NCBI GenBank assembly: GCA_004835665.1
Contig: RBKR01000019.1
Span: 992,001 to 1,056,000, forward strand
DNA length: 64,000 bases
Direction of reading: 5' to 3'
Source of the DNA: Phoma sp. XZ068
Lineage: Eukaryota; Ascomycota; Dothideomycetes; Pleosporales; Didymellaceae
Each line of letters opens with the position of its first letter. Within the stretch, counting starts at the first letter, position 1. The translations under genes and the position numbers were made by a program. A model generated the notes under the pieces. That model was given only the letters and a program-made list of their open reading frames with translations. It was not told the DNA's origin and searched no databases. Below, piece after piece: positions 33,180 through 44,838 of the stretch.

Positions 33180-36100
33180 TCAAAGCATGCTCCTCCGTTT
33201 TGCTAGTTTCGCGTACTGCCGTTGCGTCCTCGTCTCGCCGTCTTCGAGCTCGTACTCAGATCGTGAACCTCCGGAGCGCATACTTGCCGCCATGCTCGGA
33301 GGACGGAGGCGCTCAGCGCCAGCTGGCTGACTGACTTTTGCTGGGGCCTTTGTCTTCGAGCCAAACGGCAGACGGATGCCACTAAAGGCGGATGAGACGG
33401 ATGAGAGCACTCCTTTTCCTTTAGGATTCGCCTGTTGTGGGGTGCCGTGATCATGCATGTGTGGGTGCCCATGCGGTTGTCCAGCAAGCAGTGCTGTCTT
33501 CTCACCTGGCTCCATGTACAAGTGTTCGCCCTCGTGATTCACGAACCAGTTGACCATGTATTGCTTCCCCTCAGGGCCTCCACCGCAGCTTCCGGCGAGT
33601 GCTTGACTGGGTGGGCTGTTGACAGCTAGTGCGAAGAGATTCGGCGGCTCAGAGAAGTCGGTGACAAGACCACGATGGAAGGTGAAGTAGATAAGAACAA
33701 ATATGTTCATGGCAAACACCAGGACGAGAATGATCATCCATGCTTTGGAAGGATTGTCCACGCCGCCGGAGGCGTACTGCTGGGCTACAATCGTCACGTT
33801 GAAATACTGTGTTTGTGGGGTCTCGAGTTGAGGAAGAGTGTAGTTCTACGCGCGTCAGTATATTCTTTTCGGTCAGGTTGTGATTATGTTATGCATATGC
33901 ATTGCTTACCCAGAAAGGCACGAAGGGTGCATCGAGGAAGCTCTTCAGTAACGTGCAGCCAGACAAGACTGCAATAGCCTCGCTCATACTAGGAAGCAGT
34001 GGATTCAACTTGACTTCTTGGCTGCCTGGACCCGCGTCCTTGTTAATCGTTGGCACCAGCTGCAATTGCATTAACAGTCTGGAGTTGCTGGCTTCACCAT
34101 CACTGATACCAGTACCGAGCGACAGACTGTTTGACCAGTCGGTTCCAACGTCCCGCCAATTGGGGAGACCTCGCACCAACGTTGCGTTTGTCAAGCTGTT
34201 GATGTAAGCCATCTTGCCAACCGTGTCTTTAGCTGGATCTCCACAGATGGCCTGCATTTTCCCGCCAGAACCGCCAGCCACATATTCTGTGCTACAAAAG
34301 GGCGTGATGTCAACGTCGATCTTGCAAACAGTGTAGATTCCGGTCATGTTAGGTCCTGCGGTACCATCTCCACCTTGACCCATCAAATATATGGCAGGTC
34401 TTCCCCAGCTGTAACTGGTATGATTGAGGATTGTGTTGAAGGGTTTGGGAAACCTGGAGAATACAGGAGGATAATCGAGCATTGTCTCCTTGTCTTGTTT
34501 GGTCCAACCGAAGATGTCGTCTACTACTGTCGTATTCGTAGTAGTTGCGTGCGCCATCAAGTTCGCGGGGGTCCAAGTCGTGGCGTTTACCAGCTCGGCT
34601 TTTGGCCATGCAGCATAGACAATTGGCGCAAGCTCAGATTCGTTCATATTGACGCACAAAACTTTCATAACGGGAGACGGTACAGAAGCCTCAAGCTTAT
34701 AAGTCCCTTCCGAATCTAGCTCCTCTGGTTGAAGAATGCCATTCCTTTGGTCGCGCGCTGCTGCAAACACACCAGCGTGTGGCATGGCAAGGGAGACATT
34801 ATTGATGGCTCGGCCATATTCCTTGGACTTTTCTGTCGTGTTGATGATGTCGATCCATTGAGCAGTGATTGTGGTGTTTTCGTACAAGAGACCAAATCCT
34901 AGCGGACGTTTTGTCTGGTCGGACGAGCTGTTACCCGTTCTGGCTTCGTTGTCCCAGTCAGCGAGGTACTTGTGGTAATTGTAGAACCCTTGACCAGCAT
35001 GCTCGATCTGCGTGCAAGTTGTGCCACCATACGTTGGGTCCGTGGTGATTGGAGTCTGACACATTTTCTGGATATGTAAGATGTTCGCAAAATCGGTCTT
35101 GACGCTTCCAGCCAAGACCTTGGTCTCCCTGTAACCATTTTTCAGCATCGGCTGGACCAGTGCGGTTGCTGCAGGCGCGTAGAGCGTTGCCAGGATTGCA
35201 CTCAGCAGACTCAACATGCCTAGGAAAGAAAGACCGGCGTACTTCGCCGTCTCCCAGTGTGTAATGAGGGTACCCGGCTGAACAACCCAACGCCACATGC
35301 TCAGCTCTGACAGAGTAACACCTCCACCAATTCTACTAAATGCTCTCCGACTCAACACCTGCCCCAGGAACGCGACAAAACCAGTGACGAAGGACAGCTC
35401 AATGATCTTGGCTATGATGGAAGTCCAGAGAATTGCTGTCGCTGGACGCATTGTTGCTCCTTCGCTCGTGCTGATGTAGCGGCCATATCGCGGGGCTCTT
35501 AATGCTAGCCCGAGGAAGATACCGGACAACACCGTTGATAGTACGCAAATGAATATAATGGTGCCGTTGAGCCAAGAGAATCGAGACTGGTAAAAGTCTC
35601 GCCGTGTCTGGCACTCGTGGCCGGGGTGGAATCCGGTGTTCTCGAAGGCGGATTTGATAGAGGGCGCCCCGCGTAGCCGTTGTGTGTCTGACGCGTGCAT
35701 ATACTGCTGGAAGTCGGTGTTGCTAGCATTTGTCTGCGTTTGGCCTAGCATGTCGCGCTGAAACTCCTCATAGCTTCCTGTATATGGACTGAAGCGCTCT
35801 CGTGCCAGATCAGGTGTGGCCTCTGCCGATTCATGAGGAAATCTGCCGAAGTACGGGTCGGTCGTGCCTGGCGGCGAGAGTGTGATGTCCGGACTCCACA
35901 TGGGGGCGCCTCCCGCATTGCGAACATGCTGTGGTATCGCGGCTCCACTGGCCAACGTGGGAGATTCTCCAGCTGTTGCTATGCCCAGTCCACCGCTGCC
36001 CTGGCTACGGAAGCCATTCGCAATGTCGTCCTCATCTTCCTCCGCAATCGTAGGTGGGGCATATCGGTCGGTCGCATCGTTGCCCACTCGTGAATAGCCG

Positions 36101-36246
36101 GCGCGTGTGGTGGTTGAGCCGGAAGGCGGCTGAGCGAAGGAAACGCCGAAAGAGGGCGAGTTATTACCAAAGCCCAGCGTGGGCAGTGCAGGAGACGAGT
36201 CGGTGCTGTTGGGGTTTGTTGATGCTTCGCGACGGGTGTCGACCAT
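33180..36246 (-). CDS. Large multi-pass membrane protein of unknown function, fungal-specific
   Basis: Two exons (33910-36246 and 33180-33845, 64-nt intron) encode exactly 1000 residues. About 220 disordered N-terminal residues rich in Ser, Pro and Gly are followed by three hydrophobic helices at about 227-249, 269-295 and 337-356. A large region of about 440 residues with roughly ten N-glycosylation sequons and scattered cysteines lies next and is presumably extracellular. A fourth helix at about 814-836 (AWMIILVLVFAMNIFVLIY) leads to a basic, Gly/Ser-rich cytoplasmic tail. The intron falls between VPFW and NYTLPQLE. The architecture recalls large surface proteins of filamentous ascomycetes, and I do not recognise a named family. 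A sensor or cell-wall-associated role is possible but unproven. Confidence 0.8.
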
Positions 36247-38148
36247 TGCTGCCGCGGATATTATGTGCAGGGCTGTCCGGGGTTCGCTTCTGCTGCCCCT
36301 CGTTGCAGCGCTGCCTGGAGGGTTTCAGCCTTCTTTTGTTATCGTCGAATTGCAGCTGTCGATCCAGCAAGCGAACGTTGGTAACAAGCTGGGGTAACCC
36401 GTACTGTGCAACGCCGATCTGTAACTGTGCACAAAGGCCGCGACGTCATTGACGTGAAGAATAAAATATCAAGCAGGCAGAGGTGAGAGAGGCATTGCCA
36501 GCAGAATGCGCTTGAGCTATCGAGCTTGCGCAGTGGGCTGCCTCAGGCCCTGCGGCTCCACGGCTGGATCATCTCAGCCCTGTGCCCCATCGAGGAAGTG
36601 CGCGCTCAGCTGGCGCTGCAGCAGCGCTTCTGGGCCTGTTTGTGGCGTTTTCAGCCCCCAATGACGTGCCAGCAGTCTTGCTCGCGCACTGAGCATTCCA
36701 TCAGGGTGCCCGTAACACTGTGGGGAATATACCGCCTGCGAAATACTTAGAAGTGATAGTCATTGTGTTGGCAACTCTTCGCGCTGCTTCTTGTGAATCT
36801 GAACGGGCGGCGTTTGGCTAGGTGTACTCTAACATCAGGATCGGCGTGCCACGTTCTGCGGCGTATGTGTATTCCCCCCCATTGGCAAACGTTCGGCGGC
36901 AGTGTGAGGTGTGCATGTGAACATCATTCGTCACACAGCTGCGTTGACGCGCGGAGGGGTGTGTGTCGATCGTTCAGGTAGGTACCTTGGTAGCTGAAAT
37001 GGGTGGTGGATGCAGACTTGCAAGGCTGGGGAACCCAATCTAGTTCCAGGATGGACAGTTGTGGGGACGCGTTGACTCGTCGAGGAGTGAGGAGAGGGAG
37101 AAAATGAGTCGAGCGCAGAGTTGCCAGTTGTATATACGGAGGGGGCCGCCGCACATATTGATAGATTAGTTGGTGCCTCCGCGAGAACAAAGAGCCACTC
37201 TCACCGCCCCAGAATAGTCCATCTCGCACGCCAGTGTTTGCACATCAGTCGCATGGCTGCAAGCGTGGACACGTACAGATGCTGAAGCTTGATTCTTCGA
37301 CATGCTCCGAGCTTATCAAATTCCAAAGCATTCCACCCTTCATTTACAGCGCGGAGGCAAAGTGCTGTCACGAAGCTCCGCGTTAGCGCCGTTGGCGATC
37401 GCTCTTTCCTCACCTCACCACCCCTTTGCATCTCACGCTCGAAGCAGAATCCGATTTTTCTACTCTGTAATCAAGAATGTTCCCTAGCAACTTTGACGCT
37501 CCGGTAGAACAGCTTCCCTACCCTCTCTGTCTCTGAGCATGTTTTTTCGCGCTGCACTTGCCAAGCAGTGAGAACATTGGCGAATTTGACTGAAATAGAC
37601 ATGTGCAGCGATGAAACACAGATACTCTACGCAGTGCTGCTGTGTTTCGGGCTCACCTGTCAGACGGAGTGCACTTTGACCTGTGTGCACCCCACTGCAC
37701 CCCAGGTTTTAGCTCTTCGCTAGTCGCGTGCCCCGGATAGTTTCCACGCTTGTTTAATCAACACGGAACCTCATGACTTGAACTGCCATTCGCCGTGCAG
37801 CAGCCGCTTACACCTTTCAAGACCGGACCTCTTGACTCCGAGCATGACATTCCTCACTGGGAGGACTATTCATGAAAGATGGGAAGCTTGGTTTTTGGCA
37901 CTATAAACCGTCCACTACAGTGTCTTGACAAGTCTGATCGTCGACAGTATCAGCATATTGGACTAAAGTAACCCCACCGCTAGAGTCACTTCATCTGTCA
38001 AGAAATGAGAGAAACTGTTTCGAAACGGAGAGGTGGTCTCCGTCAAGTTTGGATCTCATAATGATTTTGTTTGCAGTGACTGCTTTATAAAGCCCCCCAT
38101 TCCCAGCGTTGGTAGAGCATCACTGCAAAGAGATCGATCAAAGCAATC
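36247..38148. other. 1.9-kb divergent intergenic region, no gene seen
   Basis: It is the upstream region of both the 1000-residue membrane protein and the GH5 gene. Only short unrecognisable frames occur. A TATAAA at 37902-37907 is too far from the mannanase start to be its core promoter. The one listed separately at 38086 is better placed. Confidence 0.4.
38086..38091 (+). promoter_or_regulatory. TATA box of the GH5 gene
   Basis: TATAAA lies 58 bases upstream of the mannanase ATG, a spacing that leaves a short leader. TATA boxes are common in inducible fungal secreted-enzyme genes. Only sequence and position support this. Confidence 0.5.
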
Positions 38149-39320
38149 ATGAAGCTTGCAACCATTCTCTCCTTTGTCGGCGCAGTCGCTGCGCTGCCAG
38201 CTGCAAACAATGATATCGCCGCTCGAGCTTCGTACACGAAGGTGGATGGACTCAAGTTCAACATCGACGGTGTCACGAAGTGTAAGTCGATCATCCACCT
38301 CCTCAAGATCTGTACTGATGCTTTCAAGACTATGCTGGTACCAACAGCTACTGGATACCCTTCCTCACCAATGATAATGATGTTAACACCATCATGGGTC
38401 ACTTGGCTTCTGCCAAGCTGAAGATCTTGCGCGTGTGGGGTTTCAACGATGTGACTTCTATCCCCGGCTCCGGCACAGTCTACTTCCAGTCTTTCTCCGG
38501 CTCTACAGCGACCATTAACACTGGCGCCAACGGCCTGCAGCGCCTTGACGCTGTTGTCAAGGCAGCCGAGAAGAACGGTATTAAGCTTATTATCAACTTT
38601 GTGAACAACTGGAAGGAATTCGGTGGTATGTCAGCATACTTCAACGCCTGTGGTGTCAGCAGCAATGAGCAGTGGTACCAGTCGTCCAGGTGCCAGACAA
38701 TGTACCAGGCGTACATCAAAGCCGTCGTCGCTCGCTACCGCACCTCCACTGCCGTCTTCGCTTGGGAGCTCGCCAACGAGCCCCGCTGCAACAACTGTGC
38801 AACCTCTATCCTCACCAACTGGATTCGTACCTCATCGAACTATGTCCGCTCCCTCGACTCAGACCACTTGATTGCCATCGGCGACGAGGGTTTCGGTCTC
38901 TCTGGTGACGGCTCATACCCCTACCAATTCACCGAAGGTCTCGACTTCGCCGCCAACCTCGCCCTCCCCAACGTCAACTTCGGCACCATCCACCTTTACC
39001 CTGAATACTGGGGCGTATCCAACGACTGGGGAAACCAATGGATCACCGCCCACGCCGCCGCCTGCAAGAAGGCCAACAAGCCATGTCTGCTGGAAGAATT
39101 CGGTGTTACCAACTCCGCAGACCACTGCCCTGTTGAGAGCAAGTGGCAGGCTACCAGCTTGGGATTGAAGGACAATGGTATGGCTGCTGATACTTTCTGG
39201 CAGCTCGGTGACACAATCCCCAGCACTGGGCAGCAGACACACAACGATGGGCACACTATTTACTACAACAGTGCTGACTGGACGTGTCTGGTTACCAACC
39301 ACATTAACAGGATTGGTTAG
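38149..39320 (+). CDS. Secreted GH5 endo-beta-1,4-mannanase
   Basis: Two exons (38149-38281 and 38329-39320, 47-nt intron) encode 374 residues. A signal peptide (MKLATILSFVGAVAALPA) is followed by a short propeptide. The family signature TKYYAGTNSYWIPFL is rebuilt exactly at the splice junction, which fixes the acceptor at 38328. The general acid/base is Glu195 in FAWELANEPRC and the nucleophile is Glu301 in CLLEEFG. HLYPEYW supplies a substrate-binding His/Tyr. It cleaves internal bonds of mannan and galactomannan in plant walls, with retention of configuration. No CBM1 is attached at either end. Close neighbours are a secreted cysteine-rich protein and the sugar/polyol module, which fits growth on plant material. 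Confidence 0.95.
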
Positions 39321-40130
39321 ATGTTCCGCGTGTTCATCGTTCGCATGTGCCGGTCAACGTGTGCATATCTCGCATGTAGTAGCTCTAGAGAAATTACCAT
39401 ACATTAGTGCGGCTTTGACAAGTGTCTTTTCTGGTCACCGTGATGATGCAATTGTGAAGAATTTCTGAAGTGCGAGCTAATTAGGAGTAGACGGTAGTCG
39501 GTAAAAGGGGTTGGGTAAATTCCATGGGCTCGGCGATGACGAAACCATTCGTAAGACTTGTCTGCTGATATTATTATTTGCGCAGTTTCATGTATAACCT
39601 GTAGGCATCTGTTACCCTTGTGCGACTGGACGCTAGCAATTATCAATAAGATGGTCATGATGATGTCGAATACTATCAAGTAAGTAATTTCAAAGCATCT
39701 CGCTCAGTACAGACTACTTGAAGATCTTCTTTGTCAAACCATTGTCATATACCAACATATAGCCGTTGGCTTGGCATCATCAAAGCCAAGGAATTTAATC
39801 TAAATTGAAGCAAACTCATGAAAATAGACGCTGCGTCAATAACGCCGGCCTCTGGTCCTGATACATTTGTTCGCACAGAATGGCATATGATCATTGATCG
39901 ACAGACAATTTCAATTTCGAACTATTCTAATATGTACCGAAATTCTCAGCAAAGGAATGTAATTGACAAAATTGCCAAAAAGACATCTCAAGAAAGAGAA
40001 CTGCCCCAGAACCCTCCTGGCAGCTCACACACACCTGAAAAATATCTACCAGTGTCCACACCAATGCAAATGTTCTTCGAGATAGTTTAACTTCCATTCA
40101 GATGATCATCTGGATCTCCAGGTACTTACC
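39321..40130. other. Convergent spacer, no gene seen
   Basis: 810 AT-leaning bases between convergent ends. A 90-codon frame at 39818-40090 has no domain, signal peptide or conserved pattern and is not called. Confidence 0.4.
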
Positions 40131-40570
40131 TCAAGCACAGTAATCGCTAGCGCTGCTCTTTGAATCCTCACAATGTCCACCGCACGGCTGGCGACCATTG
40201 ACCCACACCAGAGACTCGCCTTGGCCCGCGCACTTGAACAGACTCTGGTCGATTTTATCATCGGAGGGCCAGTCGTGGTCGTTCCACTTGTCGAGGAAGA
40301 CCTTGTCTTGGATCTCCTTGTTGGTCCAGCCTGCAATCGGATTATGATTAGATAATGACCAAGGTAATGCTGATGGTAGGGGTGGAGCAACATGGGCAAA
40401 AAGGCTAAGGAGAAAGGAGGCAGATTGAGCAAGAATCTGACATATTACGTACCGCGGCCATTCTTGAGGGTGTGCCCACAGTAGAGGGTGAAAGTTTTGC
40501 AGGTACCTGCGTAGGCCGTGAGGGCTAATTGGGAAACGGCGAGGCCGACAATGGTGGAGAATGCAACCAT
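40131..40570 (-). CDS. Small secreted six-cysteine protein, effector-like
   Basis: Two short exons (40453-40570 and 40131-40330, 122-nt intron) encode 105 residues, and neither exon alone is conspicuous. A clear signal peptide (MVAFSTIVGLAVSQLALTAYA) precedes a mature chain of 84 residues with six cysteines: one near the new N-terminus (GTCKT), then YCGH, KCAG, PCGG, HCED and a penultimate one (DYCA). The splice restores KNGR-GWTNKE. The donor is GTACGT and the acceptor TTGCAG. A TATA box lies 96 bases upstream. Size, secretion and an even cysteine count fit apoplastic effector or antimicrobial-like fungal proteins, but I recognise no family. It sits tail-to-tail with a mannanase gene. The stop TGA directly precedes another GTAAGT, so an alternative 3' end is conceivable. 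Confidence 0.75.
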
Positions 40571-41279
40571 GATGTTCGTGGGTGTAGTTTAAGGTTGATG
40601 TTGATGAAGTGTTTAGAGTGTGAAGTGCTTGTTGTGATGTCCTTAGAGAAGCAATGAGCCATCACTTTATACAACAAACTACCTGCCACTCATGTTCAAT
40701 CTGGTACAGATTCTCTGCAGGTACTGTAAGCGCAATATCGACTTCAGCTCCCCATTCCAAACGAGCATCTTACGAGTCAGGCGAATAAAAGCGGACAATG
40801 CTCGTTACAACGCACACTGGAACCCAATGACACCCATGTAACTCCGTATAACGCGGTCTCCGAAGCTTGAGCGGTCTATGAGGAATGTACAAAGTACATT
40901 TGGAGGCTGTTGTTTGGCTTTTGTGCTAGCTGAGAAGTTGCACGATGTCAGCGTCACCGCGTAGTAAGCTGCATGAGGCTGATGGAACGTTACACAAACG
41001 CTCGGCTCTTCCCGTCAGATGCATGCCACAACTTTCGTATTCAGACTTCACGTTGTTGGCTAGAGTCGCATGGTGAGAAAATTCATTTCGTTAGTCATGC
41101 TAAACTCAAGAAAATGCGACTGTGCACGGAGGTACTCAAAGTATGTGTTGACATTGACAATAAACCCGCAGTTTGCAAGGATAAAATGCAAGATAGCAAC
41201 GTGACTTAAAAGACAGACTAGAAACACAACAGCACCGTATGTGATGGCTTAGATTCGACGAGGCGATTGCGACTCGGCC
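40571..41279. other. Intergenic region upstream of the small secreted protein
   Basis: No gene is seen in these 709 bases. The minus strand carries TATAAA at 40666-40671, about 96 bases upstream of the ATG of the small secreted protein, the likely core promoter. The right part is the 3' flank of the sugar porter. Confidence 0.45.
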
Positions 41280-43061
41280 CTAAACCTTGTTGATCGTCCT
41301 CTCGCTCTTCTCGGCTCCAGCGGTGACTGTATCCAACACCTCCTCATCGCTATCAGCAAAGGCTTTGTCACCGAATGCGATGGCAATCTCCTCGAGCGAG
41401 TGGTTTGCGGTCTCGACGTAGTAGAAATGAGCTAGTCCAGCGGAGAAGAGGCAGAATCCGGCGATGACCAAGTAAAAATAGCCACCGATTCCAGCGAATG
41501 CATCGGGAGAAACCATGCCGATGATAAAGTTGAAGATCCAGTTACTCGTAGTGGCTACTCAAAAATCAGCAAACTCACTTCATGCAACAACTTTGAAGTA
41601 CTTACCAAGCGCCATGCCCTTGCTGCGGCCACGCAGAGGGAAGATCTCTGCAGGCAGTAGCCACGGCATCGGTCCCCATGTGAAGCCGTAAACGATATTG
41701 TAAAGCATGATGAACGCGTATTGCCCGTTGGCGCGCGTCACGATTGGCATACCAGCTTCAGTGAACGCGCAAACGATGCCAAGGAGTACAGCCATTGCCA
41801 CGCCACCAAGGATGAGAAGTGGCTTCCGGCCCCATCGATCAGCTAGCCACCAGGTCACCACTGTTGCTGCAGTGTAGGGAAGTGCGTTTGCGGCGGTGAA
41901 GAGTAGCGACTTCTTGTCGTCGAAGCCAGCTGAAGAAAGGGTGCTTGGCAGGTAGAACGAGATGATGTTGATACCGTTGAGCTGAGCGAACATTTGGACC
42001 GTAATGCCGACGATGGTGCGTTTGCGATAGCGAGTGAACATCTCCTAGAAGGCAGGAAGTTAGAGTGGGGGCTTCTATGAACTTGGTTGTGGGCACTTAC
42101 AATCCACCCAGCCTTGCCGAGCTCAGCCTCGTAAACGACTGCCTCTTGGATCTCAAGGAACACCTTCTGGACGTGCTCAGCCTCGACATCACCGCCGGAG
42201 TGCAAGTCTGCAACGGTCTGGAGACTCTCTTGCATGAATCCATTCTTTGCAAGCCATCTTGGCGTTTCAGGCAAGAAGAAAGACATGACAACCAGGATTA
42301 AAGAAAGCAGGATCTGGATGATAAATGGTCCTTGCCAAGACATGTTGTCAGGAAGCATGAAGTGAAAGCCATAATCAACCCAGCATGATAGCATGTAACC
42401 AGCGATGAGGCACGTATACTCAATGCCAACCATGAGACCTCGAGCATGGGGGGCAGCGATCTCCGTCTGGATGATAGGGACAGTCATCGACAGAAAGCCG
42501 ACGCCGAGACCCTGGATGGTTCTGCCAGCTACGAATGTAGCGAACCCGGGGGCGAAGATCTGTATGAATGCGCTGAAGAAGTAGATGAATCCGCCGAGAC
42601 GAACAGTTCGCTTTCGGCCGATCATGTCACCGAGGCGACCAGCGATGAGTGCGCCCACAGCGGCTGAGGCTTGAAGGCAAGCAACAGAGATACCGGTGAT
42701 CGAGGGATTGACTGCAGCTGTGCTTCCGTCGGCACCACCGAAGTCGCTGAAGAAACGTTTGACAAAGACGGGATTAACCAGGAGGCCAGACATGATGCCT
42801 GGGCCGATCAGCACACATTTGATGTTTGGATGAGTGTTACGTACCGGAGTTGTATCCAAACAGTGCATCACCGAGACTACCAAATCCGCATGTTGCGAAA
42901 AGCAGGGCTTTTCCCTTGATAGGGTATCTCGCAGTTATCTTCTTAGGCTTGAGCATGCTCTCCAATCGCCCTTGCTCTGCTGCGACTTGACCAGCAATTT
43001 GATTCGCACGTTGCTGGATGTTCGCGCTCTGGCTAGCAACGGAATTGTTGCGAGCGGCCAT
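41280..43061 (-). CDS. MFS sugar porter (hexose/pentose/polyol transporter-like)
   Basis: Four exons (42845-43061, 42101-42798, 41606-42044, 41280-41554) encode 542 residues with twelve predicted helices. Sugar-porter signatures are present in order: FGYNSGIMSG in TM1 (across the first intron), GRLGDMIGRKR after TM2, GRTIQGLGVGF, PETPRWL after TM6, QLNGINIISFYLP in TM7, DRWGRKPLL after TM8 and PAEIFPLRGRSKGMAL before TM11. The QLNGIN motif is the substrate-selecting region of fungal monosaccharide transporters. The third splice site gives MALATTSNWIFNF. It is a plasma-membrane proton symporter or facilitator. The cargo cannot be read from sequence, but divergence from a polyol dehydrogenase and a nearby regulator suggest a pentose, hexose or polyol. 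The N-terminal 45 residues are polar and cytosolic. Confidence 0.93.
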
Positions 43062-43503
43062 GACGGAGATAGTTAAAGGAACTGGACAAGATTGTGCGAT
43101 GGAACGCAGTGAGTATGCAACTGGTGGTGATGCTGCTCTTGTGATGGAGAAACCTGGGGAGACAAGACACTCTTATCTACCCCAGCTTCTACCCCATGGA
43201 GTCCACGCGACGACATTGTGTGAAGTCGAAATTGTGGAGTACGGTTCCGATACAATTCCTTCTTGGTGGATGGATTCTCGCCCTATGGTGGCCGGCGGAG
43301 CTGATGAACCACGCTAAAACCACGGAACCGAAGAAACAGAGTTCGATCCGCCGGAACCGCCTGCGCTAGGATCCAAACCCAACTTCATTGCCGGAACCGA
43401 CATCCATGAGCATCCAACCTGAAGGCGATGGCTTGGATACAAATAAGCCCGCGATTCGAAAGCAGAGGTCTCACTAGCCAAGCCATTGTGCCTCTTATCC
43501 GCA
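43062..43503. promoter_or_regulatory. Bidirectional promoter with four CGGAACCG sites and CreA-like sites
   Basis: This 442-base region drives the sugar porter (minus) and the dehydrogenase (plus). CGGAACCG occurs at 43323-43330, 43352-43359 and 43392-43399, and its complement CGGTTCCG at 43242-43249. Each is an inverted CGG pair with a two-base spacer, the type of half-site geometry recognised by Zn2Cys6 dimers. Two inverted CTGGGG elements (43154-43159 and, as CCCCAG, 43180-43185) match the CreA carbon-repressor consensus SYGGRG. CTAGCC at 43474-43479 matches the XlnR site GGCTAR on the minus strand. Sites are seen directly, and function is inferred. Confidence 0.55.
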
Positions 43504-44776
43504 ATGTCGTTCCAACCGCAAGTGTTCGACACCCTCACGCAATCTGAATACACCAACACGCCAGACAGTAGGCGTACAATTCAGACAAATCGTTCTTTCG
43601 TCCTTAGCCCTTCGAAAGCCTTCTCGTTCGAAGACAGACCACTGCCGAAGCTCCAAACTCCAAGGCATGTCCGTATCAGAGTTGTAGCAACTGGTTTGTG
43701 CGGATCTGATGTGAGTGCTTCTCCTACCGCTGTTACCTATTGATGGTAGGCCGCACATGAGATCTAACCGATGCTGATTTGATAATCAGGTGCACTACTG
43801 GCAACACGGACGCATTGGCAGATACGTAGTCGATAAACCCATCGTTCTTGGCCACGAGTCTGCAGGCATTGTCGAAGAATGTGGAGAGGAGGTCAAGAAC
43901 CTCACAGTAGGGGATCGTGTCGCTCTCGAGCCCGGCGTAGGATGCAACACTTGCGAACCATGTCGCAGCGGCCGATATAACCTTTGCGACTCAATGCAAT
44001 TCGCAGCTACACCTCCGTACGATGGCACTCTATCGACGTTTTACAACCTGCCCGAAGAATGTTGCTTCAAGCTTCCGGCACACGTGTCACTTCGAGAGGG
44101 AGCCTTGGTTGAGCCACTGAGCATCGCCGTACATTGTTGCAGCCTCGCTGGCAACCTACAAGGAAGATCGGTTGCAGTCTTTGGTGCTGGGCCTATCGGT
44201 CTCCTCTGTAGTGCCGTGGCGCAAGCTTTTGGTGCCTCAAAGGTGGTCATCGTTGATGTCGTAGAGTCAAGGCTGACATTTGCGCGGACCTTTGGCGCAC
44301 ATCAAACGTACAAGATGCAGGATGGAACCCCGGAACGCAACGCGAGCGAGCTAGTCGCTGAAGCTCAATTGGCTTCAGGATTTGACGTCGTGATTGACGC
44401 TACTGGTGCTCAGCCTTGCATCATTTGCGGCGTTGCTGCCTTGAAACGAGGTGGTGTCTTTGTTCAAGCCGGTCTAGGAGCGCCAATGGTCGACTTTCCC
44501 ATAGGACAGATTTGCGACAAGGAAGCAACACTGAAGGGGAGTTTCCGATATGGGCCAGGGGACTATAAATTGGCCATAGACCTACTGGATTCGAACCGTG
44601 TGCGTCTGGACACGCTGATTACGCACGAGTTTGCGTTCGAGGACTCCGAGAAGGCCTTCCAGAACGTTGCAAGCCGAGGCGGTATCAAGTCCATAATCTA
44701 TGGACCTGATGTAGATAGAACATTAGCAGGAGGCCTCATCGAGCAAAAGCAGACCATAACTGCTTCCAGATTGTAG
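43504..44776 (+). CDS. Zinc polyol dehydrogenase (xylitol/sorbitol/L-arabinitol dehydrogenase-like)
   Basis: Two exons (43504-43710 and 43790-44776, 79-nt intron) encode 397 residues. It is a medium-chain dehydrogenase of the sorbitol-dehydrogenase type: catalytic zinc ligands in GLCGSDVHYW (completed at the splice) and GHESAG, structural-zinc cysteines CNTCEPCRSGRYNLC, and the NAD loop VAVFGAGPIGLLC with Asp ending the second beta strand (VIVDVVESRL), which favours NAD over NADP. These enzymes oxidise xylitol, sorbitol or L-arabinitol to the ketose in fungal pentose and hexitol catabolism, and the exact polyol is not decidable. It shares a promoter with the sugar porter and ends 62 bases from the convergent Zn2Cys6 factor. 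The N-terminal 35 residues extend beyond the core family. Confidence 0.93.
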
Positions 44777-44838
44777 ATGACGATATAATTAAGCTTTTCA
44801 GCTTGTTCATAAGAAAATCATGTGCTGCCCGATGGAAG

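Noticed and set aside
39818..40090. 90-codon plus-strand frame
   Set aside because: AT-rich and without domain or signal peptide, it sits in a convergent 3' spacer.
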